From Trema orientale (lineage: Eukaryota > Streptophyta > Magnoliopsida > Rosales > Cannabaceae), in assembly GCA_002914845.1 (NCBI GenBank), contig JXTC01000102.1:290300-354299 (forward strand): DNA of 64,000 nt. Reading direction: 5' to 3'. The position numbers and the translations under genes are program-made. Positions 48,166-60,029 of this stretch are shown here, one piece after another. How positions within the stretch are numbered: the first letter of the stretch is position 1; each line of letters starts with the position of its first letter. The notes beneath the pieces were generated by a model. The model worked only from the letters and a program-made list of their open reading frames with translations, was not told the DNA's origin and searched no databases.

Positions 48166-49642
48166 TGTTGCAGATTTTATAATAGCTACGCAAGTGCACG
48201 TGCCGAAATAAGTAATATAGTAGTGAGTGAGTATCATCTCCACAGGGATTGATTACCAAAATTATTTGTAAAATCTAAATGTCAAACAAGCTAAATTAAT
48301 GAATGAGAAATAACGATTTGTAATAAAATAGTAACAATTAAAAGATGCAAGCAGAAATGTAAATATTAAGCAGAAAATAGCAAAATCTAATCAGGTGATT
48401 GTGAATCAGTGGTGGGATTAAGCTGGGATTGTTGAATCCTCCTTGGTTGCAAATCTGGGTTTAGTTGCTGCAGCAACGCCTACGGCAAAAATCACTCCAG
48501 TAACCGAAAATTCATTCTGCACATATTAATCTTCCGAATTCAATATGTTTAAAGTTCTTCAAACCAGATTTAACATATTCCTATACTAACCCAGTTCTCA
48601 AAACATCATTTATAGTATCAATTCTCAATGGGTTTGCATGGTAACAATATATTCCTATACCATTACTAATTCAAAGATCTACTAAGAGATGATTGAATCA
48701 TGCATCATCCAAGTTAAATCCAACAAAGACTAATCTTTCCAGAATTAATTCTAATTTATTTATCCTAAATATTGATGGCCAAGCAATAAAAGGAAATAAT
48801 AATGAAGCTCACTTGAACGAACTAGAGGAAAATACCATAAACATTTAAAACAACTTTAATCCATCATTACAACCTCAGATTCATCATAATCCCAGCTAAG
48901 GAAACTTAGCTCATGGTCTGAAATGTAAAAATCAGCAACCTAAAATATTCCATTGATTACAGCAAGTTCAAGAAAAGAAACAGGAATTAAATACAAAGAA
49001 GATTAAAAGAAGTAATCAAGGTGCTAGGTGGACGACGGTGGTTTTAGCTCCTTGCAGCTGCTAGTACGCCTCCTCCTTCATCCTTTCTTCTCTGTACTAT
49101 TCCTTCTCTCTCTTTCTTTCCTTTTCCGTATTCTGCTCTTAGCTCAGCTGCCACCACACCCCCCTTTTTTTCTTACAGTACTCTTTTCCTTTTATATTAG
49201 GGTAAGTGAGGTACCCTAGCACACGTGTCAGCCAAATAGAGGAGTGAGGACCACTTTGCTTCATTTTCCCTTAGCTGGTACTTAATATTAGCTGTCAGCA
49301 CCAGCTGTACGAAGTAGATGCCAGCTGGAAAATTGAATCTGCTGCTCAGTAGTTCTCCGGCACGTTGCTGCAGCAAAGTTACTTCCAGCTTTGACTTGAG
49401 TTCAGCTTCCCTTCCAAGATGCTGCCATTTAATCTCTGCAGAGCTTAGAACCAGATTTCAGCAATTCTTATAAAAATCAAGGGAAATAAGATAGAAATTA
49501 ACCAGATTAGATCTTAAACATCAGCAACACCAAAAACTAAAACAAAGTAAAGAAATGAACCTAAACCATACAATTTATTCTTTTAAAGCAACTACCCAAG
49601 ACTAAAAACACGCAAGATAACTCTATTTTCATAGAGTTATCA
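48166..49642 (-). mobile_element. Athila-type solo LTR
   Basis: This is a 1,477-bp LTR with TG...CA ends (minus strand TGATAACTC...CAACA) and a perfect duplication TCCAC. The 3' part on the minus strand ends with the pre-PBS block 'tatttcggcacgtgcacttg', typical of Athila LTR ends. No internal region is present, so the element was reduced by LTR-LTR recombination. It lies inside the E1 3' LTR. Its sequence is a different family from the Athila at 27.2 kb. Confidence 0.85.
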
Positions 49643-50090
49643 TCCACTCATAATTATACATACTCCAATATATATATATATACACCTCACAAAGTGGGCC
49701 TCTCATAAAGTAGACATAATGTACACACTCAAAACAGATACAACATCCTCAATCAGAAAACCACAGCGTCAAAATGCTCATATACACAAGCCGCGGTCAA
49801 AAAGTCGGCGCTCCTCCTCCAATCTCAAACATCGATAGTATCCTCTGCAATATAAGAATATAGGTGAGTATGAAACTCAGTAAGTAACGTATGCAGATGC
49901 AGAGTGCACATGACAGATTACAGATAATCATATGATTGAGATCCCTGTGTATATTATATTGTCTGACAAGACCATGAATCGCATACTGAGCCACTCAGAG
50001 AACATATAACATATCATGAGCAATATGGAGGTCTCGAGCCCCAGAAATCCCCTCTGTATACAACAGAGGTCCACTCTATACCGCCGTCAG

Positions 50091-50150
50091 AGTGTTCCCG
50101 AAGGAACCATAGTGTCCCTGAAGGAACCAGAGTGTCCCCGAAGGAACCAT
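50091..50150. repeat. Three tandem 20-bp units in the E1 LTR
   Basis: Units at 50,091, 50,111 and 50,131 follow 'agtgtccccgaaggaaccat', with one or two changes each. Confidence 0.9.
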
Positions 50151-51379
50151 ATCATATATTTGGGCGTCGGCCCGCCACACCCTATTCATCAATACTCATC
50201 AGGCAATATAAATACACCACGTGTTCATGTCTCATGTAAAGTATAATGACAGATACATATATACACATATGCACAAATTCCACATTCATAGATTCCACAG
50301 ATTCATAGAAACATAGAATTTCTTACATTACAGGTGCGACGTTACTTACCTCGGTTTCTGAACTTTCACCTGATTTTCTGTGAAATGCTCCTACTCAAGG
50401 TACGTTTGACGTGTCCCTATTATTATTATTATATAATATGAATATGGTTGTGATACTAAAAATTATAGCTTAAAATTAACAAATTCTCAATATGTTTCTA
50501 AACAAGAGAATACAAAACACCTTAACATGAGGACTTAAAAAAAACTAAATCATTATTATTATCATCTTTTTAATCTAATGATTAAAACCACAGTAGACAT
50601 AAACAAAGACTCATCAAAGTCTAAAGTTGACAACAGGGACAAATTAAGTTTCTTATTTACACGTGTATGAAATTGTAGTAACTTTTATTTTCTTAAGTAT
50701 AAGCATACATAATAGAATAAACACAATTTAAAAAAAAAAAAAGAAAAGCAATTCGTACATGAAAATTTATACTATCCTAACATATACACATAATTACATC
50801 AATGTGACCAAGTAAAATAATTAGCATGGGTTTAAGTAAATAGATTCAAACGTGGTTCAATGTTAATTAAATGCAAAAGCAAATCTTTTTCATAACCTGT
50901 ATAAAATCAGCCATATAAAACATGAATTAAAATACACCATCAAGGACATATATAAACCTAAGTATATCAACTATCCCAAATAACAAAAACATAAAATAGT
51001 ATTAATAAAATAACTTTTCGGAAAGTGTTTGCCTATCTCAATATCACAATTAAAGTGGAAGTTATACTTTAAAGATTCTACAAAATTCCACTAACTAGAA
51101 TGATTTCAACGTAAACAAAAAGGAAGAGGGAAATACCTTTTTGAGCACTAGGGAGTTATATAAATTGATTGAAGTGATTCTTTATAAAAAAAAAAAAAAA
51201 AGAAATGTTCTACTAGGATGGTTGGACAAAATAAATAGATTTCGGAAAAAGATCTTAGGACGGCTGATAACAAAAAAAAAGTTTCTGTTCGGACAGTGAA
51301 GAAGTTTATCAACTATGTATATAACTCAAAAAGTGCCGACTTTGGTAAGTCGGTGATAATTCACTCCAATAATATATAT

Positions 51380-51388
51380 ATATTATTA
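51380..51388. other. Left target duplication of the MITE (ATATTATTA)
   Basis: Nine bases match 53,090-53,098. The outermost base is ambiguous with the element end, so 8 bp is also possible. Confidence 0.75.
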
Positions 51389-53089
51389 GGAGGCGGCTAT
51401 AGTAGGGGCGCCCCTACGTAAGGCCCCTGTTTATACACCGTTTGATGGGAATCTGTTTATATACAGATTCCCATCAAACGGTGTATAAACAGGGCCTTAC
51501 GTGTTATCCCAAGATTAGCTAACCCAAGAGGGGGGGGGTGAATTGGGTTTTAAAAACTTTTGCAAACTTTTCAAATAAAACAACTAGAATATGCAAGTAA
51601 CGAATAAAGCGAGTAAAAATAGCAAGTAGACAAATACAATCTCAAAGTAAATAAATTAAAGAGGTAGGGATAGAGAGATTGCAAACGCTATTTTTAAGAG
51701 GTTCGACAAACTCGATGGTTTGCCTACGTCCCCGGCCCTCCGCAACTTGCTTTGAGCTTTCCACTATCAGATCAAAGTTATGGGCTTGACCGACCCTTGT
51801 ACAAACAAGTGATTTCTCCTTAGGCACACTTAAGCCTTTACAATAGTCTTGACTCCGGCTCTATTACGCCTAACTCGGATTGTTTTGACTCCGGTGTCAA
51901 CCTCACCTATAACCGGGTTGTTTAGAATCCGGTGCCAACCTCACCTAACAAATACAAGATATATTTTGGATTGAATCACTCAACAACAATCTCTCCTCAA
52001 TGTAATTTGATACAATATAAACTTAGGGAGAATGAGTATAAGCACAAGATATAATCTAGTTAGGCTCAAAGATTTTGTGAAAAATGAATTTGAAAGTTTG
52101 ATCACAAAATGTAGGCTATTAAGACTTGTAAGAATGTTTAAGACAATGTAGGATAGCTCAAAAAGGTTATTTAAGTCTTAAAATAGCTTCTATTTATAAG
52201 CCCCATTGAAAACTAGCCATTTCTAGCCGTTTTAAAAAGTTTCTGGAGTTTTCGGTAGACTCACCGGTAGACCGGTAGTTTCCGGTAGACTCCCGAAACT
52301 AGCCGTTGGAAGTACGGTTGCAACGGTCGAAAAATAACGGTCAAAAATGGATTTTTCGGTAGAGTGGGAGGTCTACCGGTAGTCATTTCCGGTAGGCCGG
52401 TAGCCATTTCCGGTCTACCTATAAATCTCGTTCTTTTCACAGTTTTTGACAGTTTTTGGCGTTTTTGTAAATTCTGACAGTTTTTGGCATTTTTCAAAAT
52501 GTGACTTCTAAACACGTTTTAAACACTTTAAAATCATTAGAAATCACTCTAAAAAGAATATTTAGACTATTGCAAACTTGTTCTAATTTAATACAAGTAT
52601 TTAACAACAATTTAGAACGTGTTCATATTAAAACAAATTTTAGTTTGCAAATAAAATATCTCTTTTTGTCCTAAATCAAATTTTGTAACTTTTAATGATC
52701 ATAGAACTTACTTTAAAAGTGTACAAATAATTTTTCAAATCCAATGAATATTTTGAAAAGAACTTTGATTTGAAAAATCTTTTTGTTATAAAATTTGAGC
52801 CCATAAAAGATCATAGGATGTGCAAACATAAACTCTCATACAAGACTAAATACTTTTACCATTTTTCTAACTAAGTCTTGTATCATTGATCTTGATGGTC
52901 TTCATGTTTCAAGCTCTTCTCTCCATAATTCTTCTTGAGTATCTTTCGCGGTTTGTTCATCAATTTTGTTACATACTCAAGTAAGTCATTAGTTCTTAAT
53001 CACATGTTTGTTAACATCAAAATATGAGTATTAGATTGAAACCTAAAAGGTCAACATTACGTAGGGACGCCCCTACTGTAGACGCGCCC
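51389..53089. mobile_element. 141-bp foldback MITE split by a Sirevirus solo LTR
   Basis: Removing 51,502-53,061 (solo LTR plus one duplication copy) leaves 141 bp that fold on themselves. A 68-base left arm (51,389-51,456) pairs with a 67-base right arm (51,463-51,501 plus 53,062-53,089) around a 6-base loop, with about five mismatches and one indel. Termini are GGAGGC and, on the reverse strand, GGGCGC. A 9-bp duplication suggests Mutator-like mobilisation; an 8-bp reading would suggest hAT. It has no coding capacity. Confidence 0.85.
51502..53056 (-). mobile_element. Sirevirus-type solo LTR inside the MITE
   Basis: This 1,555-bp LTR has TG...CA ends (minus strand TGTTGACC...GATAACA) and a perfect 5-bp duplication TTACG (51,497-51,501 and 53,057-53,061). 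It aligns with the LTRs at 21.4-22.7 kb and 35.2-36.6 kb and carries several CGGTAGACCG-type palindromes (52,250-52,420). No internal sequence remains. Confidence 0.9.
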
Positions 53090-53694
53090 ATATTATTAAT
53101 TTTTTTTTTTTCAAAAAAAAAAGAGTATTAGTGAGTAAAAAAAAAGAGACTTATAAGTAAAGTCTAATATCTGAATCTCAATAACACAACTATAAGATGT
53201 GATGAACTAGTTGTGAGTATAAATAACATAATAATAATTATACTCAAACAATAATTTAAGAAAATTATACAAATAAAATATAACAAACTTACCTATTAAA
53301 TCATTTTTCTAATATAAGAAAATAATAATCTTAGTCATGTTGAAATAATTGATTTACTAAATACATACTTTTAATATTATTATAGTTAACTTAAGGCACG
53401 TCAAACTTGTACCAAAGAACGTGTCTCGAGCATTTCAATGCAAAATTATCTTAAAATGTAATAAGTGTTAATAATCTAATAATTTTAAAGAAAAACTTAA
53501 AATAGTATGCGAACATGACTACAATATAGTTGAAAATGCTATATAATCACGTTATTATTGGCTCTTTACTTATGTGAGGAATTGGGTGTCATTAGGAAAT
53601 TCGAGATATCACAATCCTCCCCTCCTAATAAAAATTTCGTCCTCGAAATTTGCTTATTGAATAATTCTGGATGTTGGTTTCTCATTTCATCTTC

Positions 53695-56395
53695 TCATTC
53701 CCATGTAGCCTCTTCCACAAGATGGTTTCGCCATAGAACTTTCACTAAAGGAATCTTTTTGTTTCGCAATTCTTTCTCCTTTCTGTCTAAAATCTGAACG
53801 AGGCGTTCCTTATAGGTTAGTTTTGGATCTAATTCAAGCAGCTCCTGGCTAAGAATATGGGATGGGTCTGATACGTACTTTCTCAGTATAGAAACATGGA
53901 AGACGTTGTGTACACTTGATAACTCTGAGGGTAGGGCAAGCCTATAAGTGACATTCCCTACTTTCTCGAGGATCTCATAAGGACCTATAAATCTCGGGCT
54001 CAACTTTCCTTTCTTTCCAAATCTCATAACACCTTTCATAGGGATAACCTTAAGAAATACTTTATCACCAATAGAGAAATGTAAAGATCGACGTTCGGGA
54101 TCTGCATAAAACTTCTGTCTACTTTGAGTTGCTATCATACGTTTTCTGATCTTCTCAACTGCCTCAGCTGTATCTCTAACAACATCAGGACCCAAATATC
54201 GTCATTCTCCAACCTCATCCCAGTAAACTGGAGATCTATATTTCCTACCATATAATATCTCATAAGGTGCAACACCAATCGTTGCTTAAAAGCTGTTGTT
54301 ATAGGAGAACTCAATTAGTGGTAGGTAATGGTTCCATGACCCCTGAAAATCCATAATACAAGCTTTGAACATATCTTCTAATATCTGAATAGTCCTCTCA
54401 GCTTGACCATCTGTCTGAAGATGGAATGCAGTACCAAATTTCAATTTAGTTCCCAAAGCTCGTTGTACACTCTCCCAGAATTTTGAGGTAAATCTTGCAT
54501 CTCTATCTGAGATTATGGAAACTGGAATCCCATGAAGTCTAACAATCTCCTTAATGTACAATGCTGCAAGCTTATCCATGGAATAGGTCATAGAAATTGG
54601 AATAAAATGAGCTACCTTAGTATGTCTGTCAATTATAACCCAAACTGCATCTCGACGAGATACTATCTTCGGTAACCCAACTAGAAAATCTATAGCGATC
54701 TCCTCCCATTTCCACTCAAGCAATGGGAGTGATTGTAGCTCTCCTACCGGTCTCTTGTGCTCAGCCTTAATCTGCTGACATGTAAAGCAACGTTCCACAA
54801 ACTTGAAAATATCCTTCTTCATTCCTGCCTACCAATAAAGAGTTTTCAAATCATTGTACATTTTAGTAGTACCTGGATGGACTGAATATGGAGTATTATG
54901 CGCTTCTACTAGAATTTCTTCCTTGATAGTTCTGTCATCTGGTACACAAAGTCTACCTTGAAATCTGATTACTCCTTCAGTAAAAATACTAAAATCTGAC
55001 TTTTTGCCTGACTCCACTAATTCTTTATATCCAACTAATTCAGGATCTTTATTCTGGCCTTGTTTAATCATGTCTAATAAAGTGGATTATAAAGTCATAG
55101 CAGATAATTTTCTAGTAATTAGCTCGATACCAGATCTGCATAAATCCTCCCGCAAAGGTTTCTCCAATTCATGTAAAGCTGCCAAACTACCATATGATTT
55201 TCTACTGAGTGCATCCGCTACAACATTGGCTTTTCCTGGATGAAAACTGATGTCGCAATCATAGTCTTTTACCAATTCTAGCCAACGTCTTTGTCTCATG
55301 TTCAGTTCTTTCTGAGTGAACAAATACTTCAAACTTTTATGATTAGTAAAAATTTCATAATGTACTCCATAGAGATAATGCCGCCAAATCTTTAATGCAA
55401 ACACCACTACTGCCAATTCTAAATCATGAGTAGGATAGTTGCGTCCATAATCCTTCAGTTGTCTTGAAGCATAAGCAATAACTTTTCCACTTTGCATAAG
55501 AACGTATCCCAGACCTTATTTCGAAGCATCACTGTATATAACAAATTTCTCAGTGCCTAAAGGTATGGTTAGGACTGGTGCTGAAATTAATCTTTGTTTC
55601 AATTCCTGAAAACTCTTTTCATACTCATCAGTCCATATGAACTTGTTACTCTTCCTGGTCAATTGCGTAAGTGGCATAGCTATCTTAGAGAATCCCTCAA
55701 CAAACCTTCTGTAATAACCAGCCAAACCCAGAAAACTTCTGACCTCTGTAACACTGGTAGGTCTGGACCAATTATTAACTGCCTCAACTTTGGCCAGGTC
55801 AACAGAAATCCCATCCTGAGAGACAACATGAACAAGGAATGACACTTTTTCTAACCAGAACTCGCATTTCTTAAATTTAGCATATAACTCCTCTTTCAAT
55901 ATCTGAAGGGTGATTCTTAAATGCTCTTTATGCTCCTCTCTAGGTCATGAGTATACTAAAATGTCGTCGATGAACACAATAACAAACTTATCTAGGAATT
56001 CCTTAAATATCCTATTCATCAGATCCATAAACGCTGCTGGAGCATTGGTCAGACCAAACGGCATCACCAGAAATTCATAATGACCATACCGAGTTCTAAA
56101 AGTAGTTTTCTGAATATCTTCTTCTCTGACTCTTAACTAATGGTAACCAGATCTCAAATCAATCTTCGAAAACACAGAAGCACCCTGTAGTTGATCAAAC
56201 AAATCATCGATGCGAGGTAGGCGATACTTGTTTTTAATAGTCACTTTATTAAGTTCTCGGTAGTCAATACACAATTGCATAGTGCCATATTTCTTTTTCA
56301 CAAACAATACTGGTGCACCCCACGGTGAAAAACTTGGACGTACAAATCCTTTGTCTAGCAATTCATGTAATTGTGTCTTTAACTCCTTTAATTCT
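53695..56395 (-). pseudogene. E1 pol: RT, RNase H, integrase, chromodomain
   Basis: RT starts in the gap. The visible part has [36 protein letters not shown] and the catalytic FIDD ([11 protein letters not shown]). RNase [33 protein letters not shown] and [15 protein letters not shown]. Integrase: zinc finger ..H..CFTCQQ intact, triad in IDFLVGLP, SDRDARFTS and TDGQAERTIQ. The chromodomain follows (DRKEKELRNKKIPLVKVLW..EEATWE), which in this lineage targets integration to heterochromatin. Eight in-frame stops occur at 56,137, 55,945, 55,516, 55,087, 54,829, 54,286, 54,202 and 53,695. There is no frameshift. Confidence 0.9.
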
Positions 56396-56878
56396 NNNNN
56401 NNNNNNNNNNNNNNNNNNNNNNNNNNNNNNNNNNNNNNNNNNNNNNNNNNNNNNNNNNNNNNNNNNNNNNNNNNNNNNNNNNNNNNNNNNNNNNNNNNNN
56501 NNNNNNNNNNNNNNNNNNNNNNNNNNNNNNNNNNNNNNNNNNNNNNNNNNNNNNNNNNNNNNNNNNNNNNNNNNNNNNNNNNNNNNNNNNNNNNNNNNNN
56601 NNNNNNNNNNNNNNNNNNNNNNNNNNNNNNNNNNNNNNNNNNNNNNNNNNNNNNNNNNNNNNNNNNNNNNNNNNNNNNNNNNNNNNNNNNNNNNNNNNNN
56701 NNNNNNNNNNNNNNNNNNNNNNNNNNNNNNNNNNNNNNNNNNNNNNNNNNNNNNNNNNNNNNNNNNNNNNNNNNNNNNNNNNNNNNNNNNNNNNNNNNNN
56801 NNNNNNNNNNNNNNNNNNNNNNNNNNNNNNNNNNNNNNNNNNNNNNNNNNNNNNNNNNNNNNNNNNNNNNNNNNNNNN
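56396..56878. other. Assembly gap (483 N)
   Basis: The gap replaces the 5' part of RT, protease, gag, leader and most of the 5' LTR of E1. Those parts should amount to several kilobases, so the stated length is not a true estimate. Confidence 0.95.
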
Positions 56879-57224
56879 TACAAATAAAATATAACAAACT
56901 TACCTATTAAATCATTTTTCTAATATAAGAAAATAATAATCTTAGTCATGTTGAAATAATTGATTTACTAAATGCATACTTTTAATATTATTATAGTTAA
57001 CTTAAGGCACGTCAAACTTGTACCAAAGAACGTGTCTCGAGTATTTCACTGCAAAATTATCTTAAAATGTAACAAGAGTTAATAATCTAATAATTTTAGA
57101 GAAAAACTTAAAATAGTATGCGAACATGACAATAATATAGTTGAAAATGCTATGTAATCACGTTATTATTGGCTCTTTACTTATGTGAGGAATTGGGTGT
57201 CATTAAGAAATTCGAGATATCACA
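56879..57224 (-). repeat. 5' LTR of E1, residual 346 bp
   Basis: It matches 53,267-53,612 with about 10 differences and ends in the same gatatcaca terminus. Confidence 0.9.
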
Positions 57225-57458
57225 GTTGTGAAAAGTGAAATTTTGTGGTTTTATTAAATTAAATTATTTGAACAAATATTTTGGTAAATTATGAATTTAC
57301 GAGACATTGAGAAACTGCTCTGGGTATTTTACGTGTGATTTTGTGCAAGTTTTATTTATGGGATTTGATTAAATCATTGGCAATGTACAGGTAGACTTTT
57401 AAAGCACAAAATGGGCTTTTATTTAAAAATCAAAGCATGTTTAGAATATTACTGCATG
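57225..57458 (+). repeat. E3 LTR, continuation after E1
   Basis: It begins with the second GTTGT duplication and continues the E3 LTR until the E2 LTR begins at 57,459. The segment 'tgcatg' at the junction could be the E2 target duplication; its partner lies outside the window. Confidence 0.5.
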
Positions 57459-59505
57459 TGTTACGACCCAAAACTCGGGCCAGTGGCAGAAGGAGAATTT
57501 CACAAAGATGAGAAATTTCTTGATTTATTTGAAAAATGTCTAAAAAGTTTTAGTTTTATAAACAGTCCATTATAATAAAATATTCAAAATTTCACCCCGT
57601 GAACCTCTCCCACAGTTCGTACACACCATTAAACATAGACCGAATAATAATTGAAAAATATAAAATCAAATAGAAGTCCAAGCATCATCATCATCCACAA
57701 CAAAAGTCAAATCCCAGAATGGTATACATAAGTTCACAAACAAATTAGAAAGTAGTAATCTTGGTTCAATGCTAATACAAAATCCCAAACAGTTCAAACA
57801 CCACAACAAAAGACTTCTAACATTACCAAGAAATGAACTACAGTTAAGATGGCCTCTTATTCCTCTTGATTACCGAGATTGCACTGTACACCACAAGAGG
57901 AAGGGAGGAAAGGGGGGTGAGCATACAATGCCCAGTAGGAAAACAATTACCTCGATCGAAAATATTTTAGTGATGAAAAATTCTTACATGGTTAGTTCAA
58001 ATCCAAAACATACACATACACACATATATATAATCCAAACCGGAAACCTATATATATAAAACAGTGTAATCAAAACCATCAATCCATATGCACATGACAC
58101 AAATCAACCCATACCCATGAGCTCACATCCTCTCATCTGTGGAAAACTAGGATGATGACACTAAGTGTGCCTAACAGCCTACCTGACACCTAAGCCCATA
58201 CCCGGAGGGGACACCCGTGTATCGCCTACCAAACCTGGAGGTGCAACCGAATTGCCTATGCCTGCCAAATGGGGAGGTAATCAGAAGAACAAACCCCGTG
58301 CAGATTTATGGACTCTTGACCGATGGTGGGGTACGCAGCGCCACACTGTAAACCCACGATGCTAACACGATGCTCATGTATGATCCTATAACATGTGCAA
58401 TACAGAACTGAAGTATAAAAACTACTGTACTCTGGTTTTTCAGTAAAACATACATAATAGGATTTTATAGGAAAACGGACAGCATAACGGCCTTATTTTG
58501 ATATACTCAAAATAACCTGCACACAGCAAATTCCCAGAGCAGTACAGTATATATCATATAACCAGATTCCATCACATATAATTTAAATAATTGAAAACAC
58601 ATTTGTTCTCATATGTTGCAGAAATTAAGTTTTAACTCAAAAACGGTATAAAACGAAGGTAACTAAACCCCTACCTCACCGGAATAGTGATACCACGCTA
58701 CTGAGTTCTCAAGGTATCGTTGACGATCACCCGGAGGGTCGGGAACCAATTTCGAGCCCTCGATCGCCCTCGATCGCCCTCTTGCGAAAAGTCAACTTCT
58801 CATCGGAGCTTTGATTCCGCAAACGAACCTCTTCACTGAATTCCTAACACCCAAAATAGCTAGGTTAGATATATAACTTTTCCAATTCGGGTCCGGGTCC
58901 ACACCGGACCGGTGGCACGCAAAACGAGACAAAATCCCGACCGTCTGATCTCGATTTTTGTGCTGATCACCAAATAACACAATATATATATCAAACTTCT
59001 CCACTTTCTGAGTAGATTCCAAAAACGAAGTCAAAAACGCAATCCAACGGCCGGATTAAAAAAGTCAAGCTTAAACTCAAAATACCCAAAAACGGCATCT
59101 TTTGATCCGGACAGTATGGGGTTGAGATATATATACCTTGACGATCCTTGCGACGATACGAATCCAGCGGGACTGGTTTGGGGTCAAATGTTAGCCGGAA
59201 TCTTCGCTGACAGCAAAAAATCAGAAATGGCCACTTTGTCTTCTCCGACTCCGGCGCCTCTGCAACCGGCCGACGCTGGCTCGTGGCTGCCTGGGGGAGC
59301 TCTGCCTGCTTCCTGGTGGCCGGACGACGCTCGGGCAGTGAGTTGCGGCAGTTCCTCTTCCTTCGGCCGTGGATGAGTAGAGAGCGAGGGAGGGGGGAGA
59401 TTAGGTCTGAGGGAGAGAGAGAGTGTGTGTGTGTATATATATATATTTAATTCTTTTTTTCTAGTCAAAAGACCATTCTGCCTTTTAAAAAAATGAGTTT
59501 TTACA
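57459..59505 (-). repeat. 3' LTR of E2
   Basis: 2,047 bp; plus-strand ends tgttacgacc and gtttttaca (minus strand TGTAAAAACTC...GGTCGTAACA). It has a GC-rich leader with a GA/GT/TA microsatellite at 59,411-59,447 and a short duplication 'cgatcgccct' near 58,750-58,780. Confidence 0.75.
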
Positions 59506-59520
59506 TTCTCCCCTCCTTAT
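59506..59520 (-). other. Polypurine tract of E2
   Basis: On the minus strand AAGGAGGGGAGAA directly precedes the LTR start TGTAAAAA. Confidence 0.75.
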
Positions 59521-59563
59521 AGGAATTTCGTCCTAAAATTCACGGTACAAGTCAAGATTTACA

Positions 59564-59966
59564 TCATAATACAACTTCTAACTGGAAGTTAAACAAGTAA
59601 GGGTACTTCTCGTACATCTCCGTCTCGAGTTCCCAAGTAGCCTCGTCTTCTTTGTGATGTTCCCAAAGCACCTTGACAAGTGGAATCTCTAGCCAACAAG
59701 CGAACAGGCTGTTCTTCATAGGACACATCTTCTTAGATCGGTACATGCACGTACTGAATAACATGAGATGAGTCTGGCGTGTACTTCTCTAACATCGACA
59801 CATAAAATACATTATGCACGTGACCCAACTGTGCAGGTAGATTCAAGCGATATGCCACTGGTCCAATTCTCTCAGTGATCTCAAAAGGGCCAATATACCT
59901 TGGAGCAAACTTACCTTTAACTCCGAATCTTGTAACACCTCGTCTTGGAGTCACTTTCAAGAACAC
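59564..59966 (-). pseudogene. E2 integrase C-terminus and chromodomain
   Basis: The stretch at 59,966-59,760 holds the [13 protein letters not shown] and [14 protein letters not shown] segments typical of the region before the chromodomain. The stretch at 59,690-59,564, in another frame, holds IPLVKVLWEHHKEDEATWE, the chromodomain core. A frameshift and lost sequence near 59,700-59,760 separate them. Confidence 0.75.
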
Positions 59967-60029
59967 GGAATCACCAGTATCGAACTCTACCTCACGCCTC
60001 TTAGGGTCAGCATAACTCTTCTGGCGACT

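Larger units (their letters stand above)
48018..53612 (-). repeat. 3' LTR of E1, split by two insertions
   Basis: It is 5,595 bp as it stands. Removing the Athila solo LTR and the MITE complex with their duplications leaves about 2.4 kb. The outer ends are tgtgacatcc and gatatcaca. A polypurine-like 'taggaggggaggat' (minus strand, 53,613-53,632) abuts it. Confidence 0.85.
48018..57224 (-). mobile_element. E1: chromovirus (Tekay-like) Ty3/gypsy element with nested insertions and an assembly gap
   Basis: The LTR termini TGTGATATC...GTCACA and the flanking duplication GTTGT define the element. On the minus strand it has RT, RNase H, integrase and a C-terminal chromodomain. Its 3' LTR holds two independent insertions. 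An N gap removes gag, protease and most of the 5' LTR. The visible polyprotein stays in one frame for 2.7 kb and is broken only by stop codons. The remaining 346 bp of the 5' LTR differ from the 3' LTR at about 10 sites (about 3%). Confidence 0.9.

Noticed and set aside
59116-59468. Pro/Ala-rich frames near 59.1-59.5 kb as a host gene exon
   Set aside because: They are in the GC-rich leader of the E2 LTR and overlap a microsatellite; composition explains the open frames.
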